DNA of 52,928 bases, from positions 1 through 52,928 of the forward strand of contig QXWV01000023.1 of the NCBI GenBank assembly GCA_009911195.1, read 5' to 3'. The position numbers and the translations under genes were made by a program. Under the pieces are notes generated by a model. That model did no database searches, was not told the DNA's origin, and saw only the letters and a program-made list of their open reading frames with translations. The DNA comes from Lachnospiraceae bacterium (GTDB taxonomy: Bacteria; Bacillota; Clostridia; Lachnospirales; Lachnospiraceae). Positions 8,991-18,622 of this stretch are shown in pieces. Position 1 is the stretch's first letter; each line of letters opens with the position of its first letter.

Positions 8991-9889
8991 TACTTTTCCT
9001 CCCCTTCCGTTGTTATTTTAATATAGGACATGCCCACCACCAGCAGAATTAACAGCAGCACATTTGCCACAGCAGAGCCTTTGCTGTACTTGAACATTTC
9101 AAATGACAGCTTGTAGGAATAGGTAGACAGCATGTGAGTGGAGTTCACCGGCCCTCCGCTTGTCATAACATATACCAGGTCATATACCTTAAAGGTATAA
9201 ATAAAGCCAAGTACCAGCACAGACTCTACCGTAGGCTTTAAAAGCGGCAGGGTAATACGGAAAAAAGTCTGTACCTTATTTGCCCCATCAATAGAAGCGC
9301 TCTCATACAATTCGCCCGGAATTGTGGTCAGCCCGGTGGATATCAGTATCATATTAAAAGGAATACCTATCCACACATTGGCGCATATCAGTGCAAACAT
9401 AGCCGTTCCCGGCGTTGTCAGCCACTCCACATTGGTATCAATCAAATGCAGGCTTCTCAGCAAATAATTAATTACCCCGATATCGGTTGCAAACAACAGT
9501 TTGAACATCAATGCCGTCACTGTAACCGGTATCATCCACGGCACAAGGAGAATCCCCCGTATAGGCTTTGCCAGAGTGAATTTCCGGTTAAAAAAGAGAG
9601 CCAAGGCAAACCCGATGATAAACTGGAACACCAGGCAAAGAACGGTATAGCGTAATGTATTCGACAGGGAAGAGCGGAATACATTATCACTAAAAAGCTC
9701 CATGTAATTGTCAAACAAAATAAAGTTTTTTGTTCCCTTCACTAGATTCCCTGCATTTACATCCTGAAAGCTTAGGATAATATTACGGATAATCGGATAT
9801 CCCACAAAAATAAGCATATACAAAAATGCAGGGAAAACAAAAAGTATACCAATATTTTCATAACGAAAAAGCTTTTTCATTTTTCCCAT
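8990..9889 (-). CDS. Carbohydrate ABC transporter permease (MalF type)
   Basis: This 299-residue protein has six predicted helices and the EAA motif ELYESASIDGANKVQTFFRI that contacts the ATPase. It is the first permease of the CUT1 importer and pairs with the adjoining MalG-type protein. It is separated from the binding-protein gene by 176 bases that contain a stable hairpin. Confidence 0.92.
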   Translation of the reverse strand: MGKMKKLFRYENIGILFVFPAFLYMLIFVGYPIIRNIILSFQDVNAGNLVKGTKNFILFDNYMELFSDNVFRSSLSNTLRYTVLCLVFQFIIGFALALFFNRKFTLAKPIRGILLVPWMIPVTVTALMFKLLFATDIGVINYLLRSLHLIDTNVEWLTTPGTAMFALICANVWIGIPFNMILISTGLTTIPGELYESASIDGANKVQTFFRITLPLLKPTVESVLVLGFIYTFKVYDLVYVMTSGGPVNSTHMLSTYSYKLSFEMFKYSKGSAVANVLLLILLVVGMSYIKITTEGEEK

Positions 9890-9910
9890 AAGATAAACTC
9901 CTATTTTAAA

Positions 9911-9958
9911 ACGGCTGCTACCCAGGTTTTACTTTGTAATACACTGTGCAGCAGCCGT
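9911..9958 (-). terminator. Intercistronic hairpin between binding protein and permease
   Basis: ACGGCTGCT at one side pairs with AGCAGCCGT at the other, 30 bases apart, followed on the minus strand by TTTTAAAA. It could be a leaky terminator or an mRNA-stabilising hairpin, lowering permease expression relative to the binding protein, as is common in sugar ABC operons. The rest of the gap to 10065 shows nothing else. Confidence 0.55.
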
Positions 9959-10065
9959 CACCTTCCGCCGCGGCCAGCGCAGTCTATGCACCGGCCTGCC
10001 CGGACTGTTACCTTTATTATCTATTTACAGCCAAGCCATTTTCCTATTTCCTTTACAGCCTGCCT

Positions 10066-11361
10066 CTATTTTACAATGCTATCAATGGTTGCCTGAGCTT
10101 CTGCTGCCGCATCTTCCGGAGTTGCCGTTCCGGTAATTACCTGATTGAATGCAAGGGAGATTGCGTCCGATACGCTGGGCCATTCAGCCAAAGGCCCTCT
10201 GGGCATTGCGTACTTCAGTTCTTCTACGAAAGGCTGGTATGGAGAATCCGCTTCAAACTGGGTTTCTGCAATGGACTGGTTCGCTGAAATATATCCGAAT
10301 TTATCCATCATAAACTTCACCTGTTCTTCAGATGTGGAATATGTAAGGAAATCCAAAGCGCCTTCCACATTACCTCCGTTGATTACCGCATAGTTCTCGC
10401 CGCCAAGTACGGAAGAATATTCGGAATCTTTGGGAATCAGCGTCACTTTCCAGTTCAGTTCCGGTGCTTCTGCCTGCATCGTAGGAATCTGCCATGGGCC
10501 GTTTTCCATCATCGCCACGTTTCCTGCGATAAACTGGTTCATAACATCCCCCTGTGTCCAGTTAATGCATTCCTTGCTCATCACGCCTTCGTTTACCAAA
10601 TCCTGAATAAATGCCAGTGCACGGATTCCGTTTTCGTTGTTGATATCATAAGAGGATGCCCCTGTAGACCAAAGCCATGGAACAAAATTAAAAGTTCCTT
10701 CCTCATTCTGTACGCTGCACAGCGCCAGTCCGGTAACGCTTTCCGTAGTCAGAGCTTTTGCTGTTTCCTTCAGTTCATCCCATGTAGTGGGCACTTTGCA
10801 GCCCGCATCATTCAGCATATCTTCATTATAGTATAATGCCAGACAGTTTACGCCAAAAGGTACACCATACAATTTTCCATCTACCGTACAGGAATTAACT
10901 GCCCCTTCATAATAGCTTCCCACGTCAAACTTACCTGTCAGGTCTTCAAAAATTCCCATATCCACATAAGATGCATGGTCCGGGGAATCCAGAATAGCGA
11001 TATCCGGAAGTTCATCTGCGGATGCCCCTATAGATAACTGCTTTTTAAAATCTGCAAAAGGTACATATTTCGCCGTTACCTCATATTTATCCTGGGATGC
11101 ATTGTAGTCCTGAATAACCTGGTCCAATGCCACCTGATGCCCTTCCGTTTCCCAGTAGTACCAGATTGTCACTGCTTCCCCTGCGGACGCTTCCTCTGCT
11201 TCGCTTACCTCCGGCTCACTTTCTTCCGGTTGGCTTTCTCCTGACGTATTCGATGCTGTACCGGAAGCATCCTCTGTCTCTTTTTCCGCCCCACATCCGG
11301 CAAATAAACCGATAGTCACTGCCAATGCTGTCAGTAATGCAACAATTTTTTTCTTTTTCAT
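10066..11361 (-). CDS. Sugar ABC transporter substrate-binding lipoprotein
   Basis: The 431-residue protein starts with a Lys-rich signal peptide and the lipobox LFAGC. A Ser/Glu-rich linker and then a family-1 extracellular solute-binding domain follow: AVTIWYYWETEGHQ at the start of the fold and MENGPWQIP further in. It delivers oligosaccharide to the two permeases downstream. The start at 11361 is preferred because GAGG lies about 6 bases upstream; the longer frame adds residues without a ribosome site. The leader carries a pseudoknot candidate (11378-11445). YesM/YesN encoded just upstream probably controls it. Confidence 0.92.
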   Translation of the reverse strand: MKKKKIVALLTALAVTIGLFAGCGAEKETEDASGTASNTSGESQPEESEPEVSEAEEASAGEAVTIWYYWETEGHQVALDQVIQDYNASQDKYEVTAKYVPFADFKKQLSIGASADELPDIAILDSPDHASYVDMGIFEDLTGKFDVGSYYEGAVNSCTVDGKLYGVPFGVNCLALYYNEDMLNDAGCKVPTTWDELKETAKALTTESVTGLALCSVQNEEGTFNFVPWLWSTGASSYDINNENGIRALAFIQDLVNEGVMSKECINWTQGDVMNQFIAGNVAMMENGPWQIPTMQAEAPELNWKVTLIPKDSEYSSVLGGENYAVINGGNVEGALDFLTYSTSEEQVKFMMDKFGYISANQSIAETQFEADSPYQPFVEELKYAMPRGPLAEWPSVSDAISLAFNQVITGTATPEDAAAEAQATIDSIVK

Positions 11362-11377
11362 ATCCATCCTCATTTCT

Positions 11378-11445
11378 GCGCGTTTTTTTGTGACAAAACC
11401 CATCCGGGTTTATCCCATTTGCGGAAACCGCGCCGCCGCAAACTT
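11378..11445 (-). ncRNA. Pseudoknot leader RNA candidate, copy 1
   Basis: On the minus strand AAGTTTGCGG opens a stem closed by CCGCAAA, with a loop containing GCGCG. Further on, CGCGC lies directly before AGAAATGAGG, the ribosome-binding region. Pairing GCGCG with CGCGC makes an H-type pseudoknot that would hold or release the Shine-Dalgarno. An extra AAACCC/GGGTTT hairpin sits between the two helices. Copies with different helix sequences are at 37976-38114 and 52648-52701. Confidence 0.55.
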
Positions 11446-11472
11446 ATTTGCTGTTTTGCTTTCTATGAGTTT

Positions 11473-11501
11473 ATCATACCGCCTTTTTTCCCTTTCCAAA
11501 A
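11473..11501 (-). promoter_or_regulatory. Promoter for the binding-protein operon
   Basis: On the minus strand, TTTTGG (-35, 11501-11496) and TATGAT (-10, 11478-11473) are 17 bases apart. Transcription would start about 20 bases before the pseudoknot leader. The weak -35 fits an activator-dependent promoter. Confidence 0.45.
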
Positions 11502-11558
11502 CGGTAAGAAAATGAAAAAGGATAAATTATCTAAACTAATACAGAATTCATAAAAGCC

Positions 11559-13091
11559 CTACCGGTTGGACTTCCTGTATTCGGCCGGCGACATCCCTAT
11601 ACATTCCTTAAACACCCTTGCAAAATATTTGGCATCGGTATAGCCGACTTTCCCCGCTATTTCATACTGCTTTAACTGAGTTCCAATGAGAAGCTCCTTT
11701 GCCTTCCCCAAACGGTAATTACGGATATAGGAGCTGAAATTCTCCCCCAGTTCTTTATGGAATTGAGTGCCCAAATATTCCTGGCTCAAGTTCAGCCTAT
11801 CCGCAATCTCATTTAATGTAATGCCGTCCGCATAAAATTCATGAATCATACTCTGTGCTTTCTTTACCGCCAGGCTCACTACTTCCGTCTCTCCAGAAGG
11901 GCTGTCCATATAGCTGAGCAATTCTTCCAGTGTACCCTGCAGCTCATATCCCGTTTTTGCCCCCATAATACGGTTTAGCAGACCTTTCTGGTCGATACTT
12001 TTATAATCAATACATCCCACTTCTTTTCCAATATTAAAGAAAGACCACTGGAACCTGACATAGGATTCCTTTACTTCTTTCGGGGAATATACCTTCCCAT
12101 TGGCAAAATAGGCCCGGAACTTTTCTACTGTTTCCCTGACTTTCCCATTTTCCCCCGCACATATTGCCACTTTCATCTTATTCTCCAGTTCCACTGGGTA
12201 AATACAGATTTCTGTCTGTACATCCGCAATTTTAGGATAAGAAATCAGGATATCATCCCCCAGGACGATATTCCAATCCATATATGGCAGCAACTGCTGA
12301 TACCCTTCCCTGATTCCCTTCACCCCTTTGACTTCCAAAATCCCGTAATTAAACAGTTTTTCCCTGCTATCCCTTTTCTGAAGTAAAATTCGGTTCTGAT
12401 ACCAGCGCTCTACCTCCTGCCGGGAAGAATATCCGTACAGCAAAGCCAACATCCCCTTATCATACTCCATATCAATCAGAGAATATTTCAGCCCTTTTTC
12501 CCCGAACACCCGGCACATCTCCGTCCTCTTCCTTTCCTGCTCCTTTTCCGGGCAATCCCCCAGGTATAGGAACAGTTCCAACAGCGGCGCATCCTTCCCT
12601 ATACCATATTTCTTTTCCAAAAAATCCTCAATCTGCTTATCCGGTGAAGATACCCCATGCAAAATGCCGGAAACAATATTTTCCAGGCTTCCCATCGCTT
12701 CCGGCGTCCTTTTTTGTTCCTGTTCATATAAATTCTGTATTTTTTGTATGGTCTGGACGAAATCCGGCACAACCACTGGTTTTATAATATAATCGCATAC
12801 CCCCAGCTTCACTGCACGCTGGGCATAGGCAAACTCCGAATAGGCCGTCAGCACAATGACTTTAGGGAATATGCCAAGTTCCTGTATTCTTGTGAGCATT
12901 TCCAGCCCATCCATCATCGGCATTTTTATATCTGTAATCACCAAATCCGGTTTCTTTTCCTCCACGCAGGCCAGCCCATCCTTCCCGTTTCCGGCCATAC
13001 CGTCTATAACGATTTCCGGAAACATTTTATTCATCAGCTTGCAAAGCCCTTCCCTGATTAAAACCTCATCTTCCACTATTACCGCTCTCAT
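11559..13091 (-). CDS. YesN-type response regulator with AraC output domain
   Basis: This 510-residue protein begins with a receiver domain (MRAVIVEDEVLIREGL, phospho-acceptor Asp in LVITDIKMPMMDG near residue 55). A long linker domain follows, and it ends in an AraC-type DNA-binding domain (ITLNEIADRLNLSQEYLGTQF, then SPAEYRK). It is the partner of the YesM kinase just upstream and most likely activates the ABC/GH31 genes downstream on the same strand. Confidence 0.92.
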   Translation of the reverse strand: MRAVIVEDEVLIREGLCKLMNKMFPEIVIDGMAGNGKDGLACVEEKKPDLVITDIKMPMMDGLEMLTRIQELGIFPKVIVLTAYSEFAYAQRAVKLGVCDYIIKPVVVPDFVQTIQKIQNLYEQEQKRTPEAMGSLENIVSGILHGVSSPDKQIEDFLEKKYGIGKDAPLLELFLYLGDCPEKEQERKRTEMCRVFGEKGLKYSLIDMEYDKGMLALLYGYSSRQEVERWYQNRILLQKRDSREKLFNYGILEVKGVKGIREGYQQLLPYMDWNIVLGDDILISYPKIADVQTEICIYPVELENKMKVAICAGENGKVRETVEKFRAYFANGKVYSPKEVKESYVRFQWSFFNIGKEVGCIDYKSIDQKGLLNRIMGAKTGYELQGTLEELLSYMDSPSGETEVVSLAVKKAQSMIHEFYADGITLNEIADRLNLSQEYLGTQFHKELGENFSSYIRNYRLGKAKELLIGTQLKQYEIAGKVGYTDAKYFARVFKECIGMSPAEYRKSNR

Positions 13092-13174
13092 AAACCCTCC
13101 CGCTTTTCATTTCTCTCACTTTCTACTGCTCTGCGAAGATTCATGTCGCAGCCAGAACTTTTGACCCACGAATC

Positions 13175-14926
13175 CTATAAAGGAATCCAAAGATGCACAA
13201 CAGTTCCTTCCCCCATCCTGCTTTCTATATCCACCCGCGCCCTGTTACCGTAATACATATATATCCTTGTAATTGCATTTTCCATCCCGATATGATTCTT
13301 ATCATCTGTTTTCCGGAAAATGCCCCCATTCATCTCCTCCACCATTTTTTCAGGAATTCCGCATCCATTATCCTCTATCCGGATTTTCACAAAATCCCCT
13401 TCCCGTCCCATATCTACCTGTAGTACATATTTCCTGTCCACACCCTCAAATCCGTGGAGAATGGCATTTTCGATAAACGGCTGCAGCAGCAGCTTATGAA
13501 TGTTACATGCCATAATCTCCGGCTCTACGTTAATATGGCATTCAAAGGCATTTTTCATTTTCGTCTGCTGCAAAAAGATATACTGTTTTAGCCAGTCCAC
13601 TTCTTCTTTTATCTTAACCATCCCATTGCTGTTAGAAATCCCATACCGAAGAATATATGCAAGAGTGCCTATCATATTGCTGATTTCATATTCATCCCTG
13701 TCAATTGCCATCCAGTTAATCGTATCCAAAGTATTATAGAGGAAATGCGGGTTAATCTGAGCCTCCAATGCTGCAATTTCTGCATTTTTCTGCTTTTCCA
13801 CCGACAGCTTCAGTTTATCCATGGTGGAATTGAATTCCTTCGCTATAATTTCAATTTCGGTAGGCCGGGTATTATCCGGTGCTACATGAACTGACATATC
13901 CCCTTTCCCCGCTTTTCTCATCGTCTCCACCACGCGCTTGATGGCCCCCGTCATCCGCGTCACCTGGCTGACCATAATTACTAAAACTGCTATAAGTGAC
14001 AAAAATGTAATACATATCAGCAATTTCTGCTGCTGTCGGATTCCCTGCACCAGCTCTTCCTGATTGGTTGCCCGGATAATATACCACCCAGTCTTTTCAT
14101 CATACACTGAATAGACAGCCATTTCGCCATCTCCTAAAAATCCGGTCTTTCTGGCCGCCTCCCGGTAAGCTGCCTTTTTCTCCCCTTCCTCTGCCCCTTC
14201 CCGGAAAACAGGACGCCCTACATCTTCCGAGTTGGCACAGGATACCATATACCCTCTGTCATCCACAATAAAATTAAGCCCGCTCTCCGTAGTGGTTGCA
14301 CAGATTTCCTCCAACAGCTTTTCATCAATGCTCACAATCACAACCCCACACTGCTTCTTTACATCCCTGTAGTCAATAATCCTGTGGCCAATATGAAACA
14401 GATAGCAGGAGTTGCTTCCAAATATAACTTTATCCCCAGTGGGCAAAAGATGGGTTTTATTGTCACTGCTGATTTCCCTGTAAAGCTCTTCTCTGGAAAC
14501 AGCTATGCTGTCCATCCATGAAGTATAAGTAGTAGAAGCGGTCAACTGGTCATAAAATACCTGCTCCCCGCTTTCCGTAATCACTGCAATAGACTTCACA
14601 TAATCTTTCGTGTAAAAAAGCCCCCTCAACATTTTCCGCAACAGCTTCCTGTTGTTAGCCACATCCTCCCCGGCATTTATCTTATCCACCAACTCTACAA
14701 TATTGTCATCGGTATAAACCTGAAACAAAATATCCTCATAAGAATCCAGCCACACATCCAGGCTAACCCTTGTCTGCTCCAAATTGGCTTCCGTCATACT
14801 CTCCACATTCTGCTGCACCAGATTTGAAGTATTATAATAGTAAACAATATTCACGAGAAGAATGGGAATGATTGACGTTGCTATGAAAGCTGTGACTAAG
14901 CGGATTCTAATGCTTTTTCTGTCCAT
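13175..14926 (-). CDS. YesM-type sensor histidine kinase
   Basis: The protein has 583 residues: an N-terminal membrane helix, an extracellular sensor domain (about 35-285), a second helix (about 290-310), a HAMP-like segment, a His_kinase domain with the phospho-acceptor in INPHFLYNTLDTINW and an HATPase_c domain (IEDNGCGIP). This is the LytS/YesM class that commonly senses extracellular glycans or a binding protein-ligand complex. It is followed by its regulator gene after 83 bases. Confidence 0.92.
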   Translation of the reverse strand: MDRKSIRIRLVTAFIATSIIPILLVNIVYYYNTSNLVQQNVESMTEANLEQTRVSLDVWLDSYEDILFQVYTDDNIVELVDKINAGEDVANNRKLLRKMLRGLFYTKDYVKSIAVITESGEQVFYDQLTASTTYTSWMDSIAVSREELYREISSDNKTHLLPTGDKVIFGSNSCYLFHIGHRIIDYRDVKKQCGVVIVSIDEKLLEEICATTTESGLNFIVDDRGYMVSCANSEDVGRPVFREGAEEGEKKAAYREAARKTGFLGDGEMAVYSVYDEKTGWYIIRATNQEELVQGIRQQQKLLICITFLSLIAVLVIMVSQVTRMTGAIKRVVETMRKAGKGDMSVHVAPDNTRPTEIEIIAKEFNSTMDKLKLSVEKQKNAEIAALEAQINPHFLYNTLDTINWMAIDRDEYEISNMIGTLAYILRYGISNSNGMVKIKEEVDWLKQYIFLQQTKMKNAFECHINVEPEIMACNIHKLLLQPFIENAILHGFEGVDRKYVLQVDMGREGDFVKIRIEDNGCGIPEKMVEEMNGGIFRKTDDKNHIGMENAITRIYMYYGNRARVDIESRMGEGTVVHLWIPL

Positions 14927-15004
14927 ATTCGTTCCTCCACAGTACTTTATTATATCCGCAAAGCCTTTGAGCAGAAAGGGGAGTAATATAATATAGGTTG
15001 AAAT

Positions 15005-16669
15005 TTATAAGGTATAAGCCGGAAACCTCACTGTTACAACAGTTCCCTCCCCCGGCCCGCTCTCTACCTCTATCCGGGCGTTATGAATTTTAGCCGCATG
15101 CTTCACAATCGACAGCCCAAGCCCGGTTCCACCCACCGCTTTTGACCTGCTCTTATCCACCCGGTAAAACCGCTCAAAAATACGTTCCTGATGTTCCTTT
15201 GCTATTCCAATTCCCGTATCCCGAACCGATAAAATAACTTCCTTCCCCTCTTTTTGCACCGTCACATCCACGCTTCCATCTTTCCGGTTATATTTTACCG
15301 CATTATCGCAAAGATTATATACAATGCTATATAAAAGCTGGCCATTCCCATGCAGGAAAACCGGCTCTCCGGATACTTTCAATGCCACATGGGCAGCCTC
15401 CGCCTGGGACATTAAATCCTCCGCTGCCTTTCGGGCTATCCCATAAAAATCAACATCTTCGCTGCACATATCCCCCTCCCCTTCATCCAGATGGGATAGG
15501 CTGATAATGTCCTCCACCAAGCGTATCATTCGCTGAGCCTCGTCATATATTTTACCGGAAAAAGGTAGAATATCCTTTTCTTTTACCAATCCGTTTTTCA
15601 TCAGTTCCGCATATCCTGAAATGGAATGCAGCGGTGTTTTCAATTCATGGGAAACATTGGCGCTGAATTCCCGGCGCAGCCGTTCCGTTTTTTCCTTTTC
15701 TGTAACATTAAAAAAGAAAAGCGCTGTTCCTATAGCCATATCCCCGGAAATAACCGGGCTTGCAAAAATGCGGTAGTTTTCCTCCCCCGCGGCAAACATC
15801 GCTTCTACTGCCCCCTCATTTAAGACGGCCAAAAGGGCTTCCTTTAATTTTGTATTTTCGCCCACCGACAATAAATCCGCCCTTATACAGTCTTTCTTCG
15901 TTTCTAAAAGCTTTTTTGCCATAGAATTGATGCTCAATATTTTCCCCTTTTGGTTCAGTAAAATCATGCCTTCCTTCATGCTTCCGATAATAGTGTCTAA
16001 TTCCTTCTGCTTCCAACGAAGCTCCATTTCCTTCTGGTGCAGTTGTTTTTGCTGGCTATCCATGCGTTTTAAAAGAGGCAAAAGTTCATCGTAGCCCTGA
16101 TTGGATAAGGGTTTGTCCAAATCCAGTTCATTGAGCGGCCTCACGATTTTCTTTGAAATCCGGACCGACAGAATAACCGATAATACCACCGCAACCACAA
16201 ATACTGCATAAATTGGCTGCGTCATCCCAAAAATCAACATAAGAATGGATTTCTGGGAAATGGAAAGCCGAAGTATGGTGCCATCTGGCAAAAGCTGGGC
16301 CGAATATAAGGAACGCTCCATTAATGTTGCCGAATATCTGCGGCTTTCCCCATAGCCTTCTGACAGCGCTTCTTTGATTTCTTCCCTCTCCAAATGATTT
16401 TCCATATCAATGGTATCGGACTGGCTATCATACAAAACCGTTCCATCCGCCGCAATCCACGTCATGCGGCAACCACCCACTTCCAACCCAGGGAAATATT
16501 CCATTCCTTCATGTTCAATGCCCTGTGCAGCAAGACTTGCCTGTACTTTCAACTGTGCCTGTTGAATATCGGAAAAATAGTCATAAAAAACGGCCGCAAT
16601 CAAAAGTATAGAAGCAAAAAAAACGGTCAGAGTCGCAAAACACATAAACCGTAAGATACGTTTTGTCAT
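15005..16669 (-). CDS. PhoR-like sensor histidine kinase
   Basis: The protein has 554 residues. Two membrane helices flank an extracellular region (about 35-155). A PAS-like domain (SMKEGMILLNQKGKILSINS), a HisKA domain (FSANVSHELKTPLHSISGYA, phospho-His) and HATPase_c (NLCDNAVKYN, DTGIGIA, GGTGLGLSIVKH) follow. The start at 16669 is preferred: it has a GGAAGG site and its ATGA overlaps the stop of the regulator gene by 4 bp, indicating coupled translation. The signal is unknown; the pair resembles PhoPR/ResDE-type systems. Confidence 0.92.
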   Translation of the reverse strand: MTKRILRFMCFATLTVFFASILLIAAVFYDYFSDIQQAQLKVQASLAAQGIEHEGMEYFPGLEVGGCRMTWIAADGTVLYDSQSDTIDMENHLEREEIKEALSEGYGESRRYSATLMERSLYSAQLLPDGTILRLSISQKSILMLIFGMTQPIYAVFVVAVVLSVILSVRISKKIVRPLNELDLDKPLSNQGYDELLPLLKRMDSQQKQLHQKEMELRWKQKELDTIIGSMKEGMILLNQKGKILSINSMAKKLLETKKDCIRADLLSVGENTKLKEALLAVLNEGAVEAMFAAGEENYRIFASPVISGDMAIGTALFFFNVTEKEKTERLRREFSANVSHELKTPLHSISGYAELMKNGLVKEKDILPFSGKIYDEAQRMIRLVEDIISLSHLDEGEGDMCSEDVDFYGIARKAAEDLMSQAEAAHVALKVSGEPVFLHGNGQLLYSIVYNLCDNAVKYNRKDGSVDVTVQKEGKEVILSVRDTGIGIAKEHQERIFERFYRVDKSRSKAVGGTGLGLSIVKHAAKIHNARIEVESGPGEGTVVTVRFPAYTL

Positions 16670-17349
16670 TCTTTTCCTTCCCCCATCCTGTATCCTACCC
16701 CCCGTACCGTTTCTATATAACCACCGCATTTCCCCAGTTTCGTCCTAAGTGTGGCGATATGCACATCAACCGTCCGTGTCTCACCGGCATATTCGATTCC
16801 CCACACTATTTCCAGCAGCTTATCCCTGGTAAATACCCTCCTTGGATTTTCCATAAAAGTGCGCAGCAGCTTATGCTCCTTTAATGTCAACTGAACCTGT
16901 TCCCCGTCTACAAATACGGTATACGTCTCCGGGTCCAATTTCAGGCAGCCCACATGTAAAAGTTTCGGCTCATTTTTATGCCCAGCCTCTGTACGGCGCA
17001 GCACCGCCCTAATGCGGGAAACCATTTCCATCATGCCAAAAGGCTTAACCAAATAATCATCCGCCCCCAGGTCAAGCCCCATTACTTTGTCATATTCCGT
17101 TCCCTTTGCGGTGGCCATCATCACCGGTATCCCGGCTGTTTCTTCTTTGCACCGCAGTTTTTTCAAAATAGATATACCATCCTCGCCAGGGAGCATAATA
17201 TCCAGCATGATTAACCGCGGTTTTTCCTGCTGCAAAGCTTCAAAAAGTTCCACACCGTCCGCAAAACCTTTCGCCTCAAACCCTGCGCCATTTAACGCAT
17301 ATATCATTAAATCACGGATAGATTCCTCATCCTCTATGCAAAAAATCAT
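16666..17349 (-). CDS. OmpR/PhoB-type response regulator
   Basis: This 227-residue protein has a receiver domain (IEDEESIRDL, phospho-Asp in LIMLDIMLPGEDG, Lys in YLVKPF) and a C-terminal winged helix (TLKEHKLLRTFMENPRRVFTRDKLLE, RTVDVHIATLRTKLG). It forms a two-component system with the kinase overlapping its 3' end. Its target promoters are not identifiable here. Confidence 0.94.
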   Translation of the reverse strand: MIFCIEDEESIRDLMIYALNGAGFEAKGFADGVELFEALQQEKPRLIMLDIMLPGEDGISILKKLRCKEETAGIPVMMATAKGTEYDKVMGLDLGADDYLVKPFGMMEMVSRIRAVLRRTEAGHKNEPKLLHVGCLKLDPETYTVFVDGEQVQLTLKEHKLLRTFMENPRRVFTRDKLLEIVWGIEYAGETRTVDVHIATLRTKLGKCGGYIETVRGVGYRMGEGKE

Positions 17350-17445
17350 AGTCCTCCTGCACCTCCATTTTCAAACTATGCTGCAAGGCAGATTCTTTCC
17401 GCCAATTCCCGGCTTTCCTCCACCTTGCCGAACAGAAACCGGGTT

Positions 17446-18081
17446 CTAAATTTTTTTCACAGGATGCCTAATCACTGTCCGCAGCTTTTCCGGAGCACAG
17501 CGCCTTGGGTCGCTCAAATATATTTCGTGATGGAAACGGCTGTCCGATATATCGCCCACAAACCCGTTATCCAAGATATACTGCTCCATTCCCTCTATGG
17601 TTGCTGGTTCATTATCATAGCTTCCTACATGCATACACTGTACACAAAGCCCCTCATGATAAGTAAAAAACTCCACTTTAGAAAAATCGGCCTGCTTCTT
17701 TTCCGATGCTTCTTTGATGGCCCATTGGAACTCCTCCTCCGTCACAAACTCCGGCAGGCGTATCATGGATATCCATTCCAGCTTCTCTTTATGGGCATAG
17801 TCAATACCCTGGAGCTGCCCGCCCTGCCACCATAGCCCTTCTAAAGGCGGAACTACATAGGAAAAATAACCGTCTATTTTGTGATTCCCTTTATAGCTCA
17901 TTTTCACTGTAAAGGCAATGGCATACAATAAACCGATTGCCTCCTTGTATTCCCCTTCCGGCTCATTAGGGTCGCCATGCCCCCTGACCGCAATATAGTT
18001 TATATTGGGTATTTCAATGATACCCGGCTTTTTCGGGGGAAGGTAAAATTCTTTATATTCTTTCTTATAATCAAATGCCAT
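17446..18081 (-). CDS. GyrI-like small-molecule-binding domain protein
   Basis: The 211-residue protein begins MAFDYKKEYKEFYLPPKKPG and continues IPNINYIAVRGHGDPN, the signature of GyrI-like/SOUL-type proteins of Firmicutes that bind or hydrolyse small hydrophobic molecules. The start at 18081, with GGAG 8 bases upstream, is better than 18093. It is unrelated to the neighbouring regulators and probably has its own promoter. Confidence 0.85.
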   Translation of the reverse strand: MAFDYKKEYKEFYLPPKKPGIIEIPNINYIAVRGHGDPNEPEGEYKEAIGLLYAIAFTVKMSYKGNHKIDGYFSYVVPPLEGLWWQGGQLQGIDYAHKEKLEWISMIRLPEFVTEEEFQWAIKEASEKKQADFSKVEFFTYHEGLCVQCMHVGSYDNEPATIEGMEQYILDNGFVGDISDSRFHHEIYLSDPRRCAPEKLRTVIRHPVKKI

Positions 18082-18190
18082 CTTCAACTCCATTTCTGCC
18101 CTGCGTTATTCCCACGGACAATAGGCCAAGCGGCTGCTTAAACCCAACCTCTGGCTGGGCTGCACATTTGGCGGCTGCCGCGAGGCTTAT

Positions 18191-18535
18191 CTACTGAGGC
18201 TTAGGCGCGTTTGCCTTTTTGGGTTTTTTGGGTTTGGGCACAGGAAGTTCATCCCATGTTGCTGATACAAATTCATTCAATAATTTTTTGTTGTCAATTT
18301 CTTCAAACAAAAAATAGTTTTTTGCCCCTTCATAAGGAGGAGCCATTTCCAGCTCCGGCATTAATAGTCTGCCGGCTTCCGTAATTTTAACATACAACTG
18401 ATTGTTACAGATTACGGCAAATATTTTTCCATCCAGGTACATTCCGTACTCGCCAAACATTTTCCTGTAAGTGACCTCTCCTGCTTCGGACAATTGGTCG
18501 GCTATATATTTCACAAATTCTACATTAGATGCCAT
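18191..18535 (-). CDS. TfoX/Sxy N-terminal domain protein
   Basis: This 114-residue protein carries VTYRKMFGEYGMYLDGKIFA and PPYEGAKNYFLFEEID, diagnostic of the TfoX N-terminal domain. It is one of the short, stand-alone Firmicutes proteins, not the two-domain competence regulator of gammaproteobacteria. The last residues are Lys/Pro/Ala-rich (KPKKPKKANAPKPQ). Its function is unknown. Confidence 0.88.
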   Translation of the reverse strand: MASNVEFVKYIADQLSEAGEVTYRKMFGEYGMYLDGKIFAVICNNQLYVKITEAGRLLMPELEMAPPYEGAKNYFLFEEIDNKKLLNEFVSATWDELPVPKPKKPKKANAPKPQ

Positions 18536-18622
18536 GGGTTTTCTCCTATTCCTGTTTTTTATATAATCAATTCTATTGCGTCAATGGGTAAATGTTTTTA
18601 CCTTTTCCACTTTTCATAAATT

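Noticed and set aside
18082-18190. Leader of the GyrI-like gene as a fourth pseudoknot
   Set aside because: It ends in GCAGAAATGGAG like the others, but no AAGTTTG-type first stem or convincing loop pairing was found.
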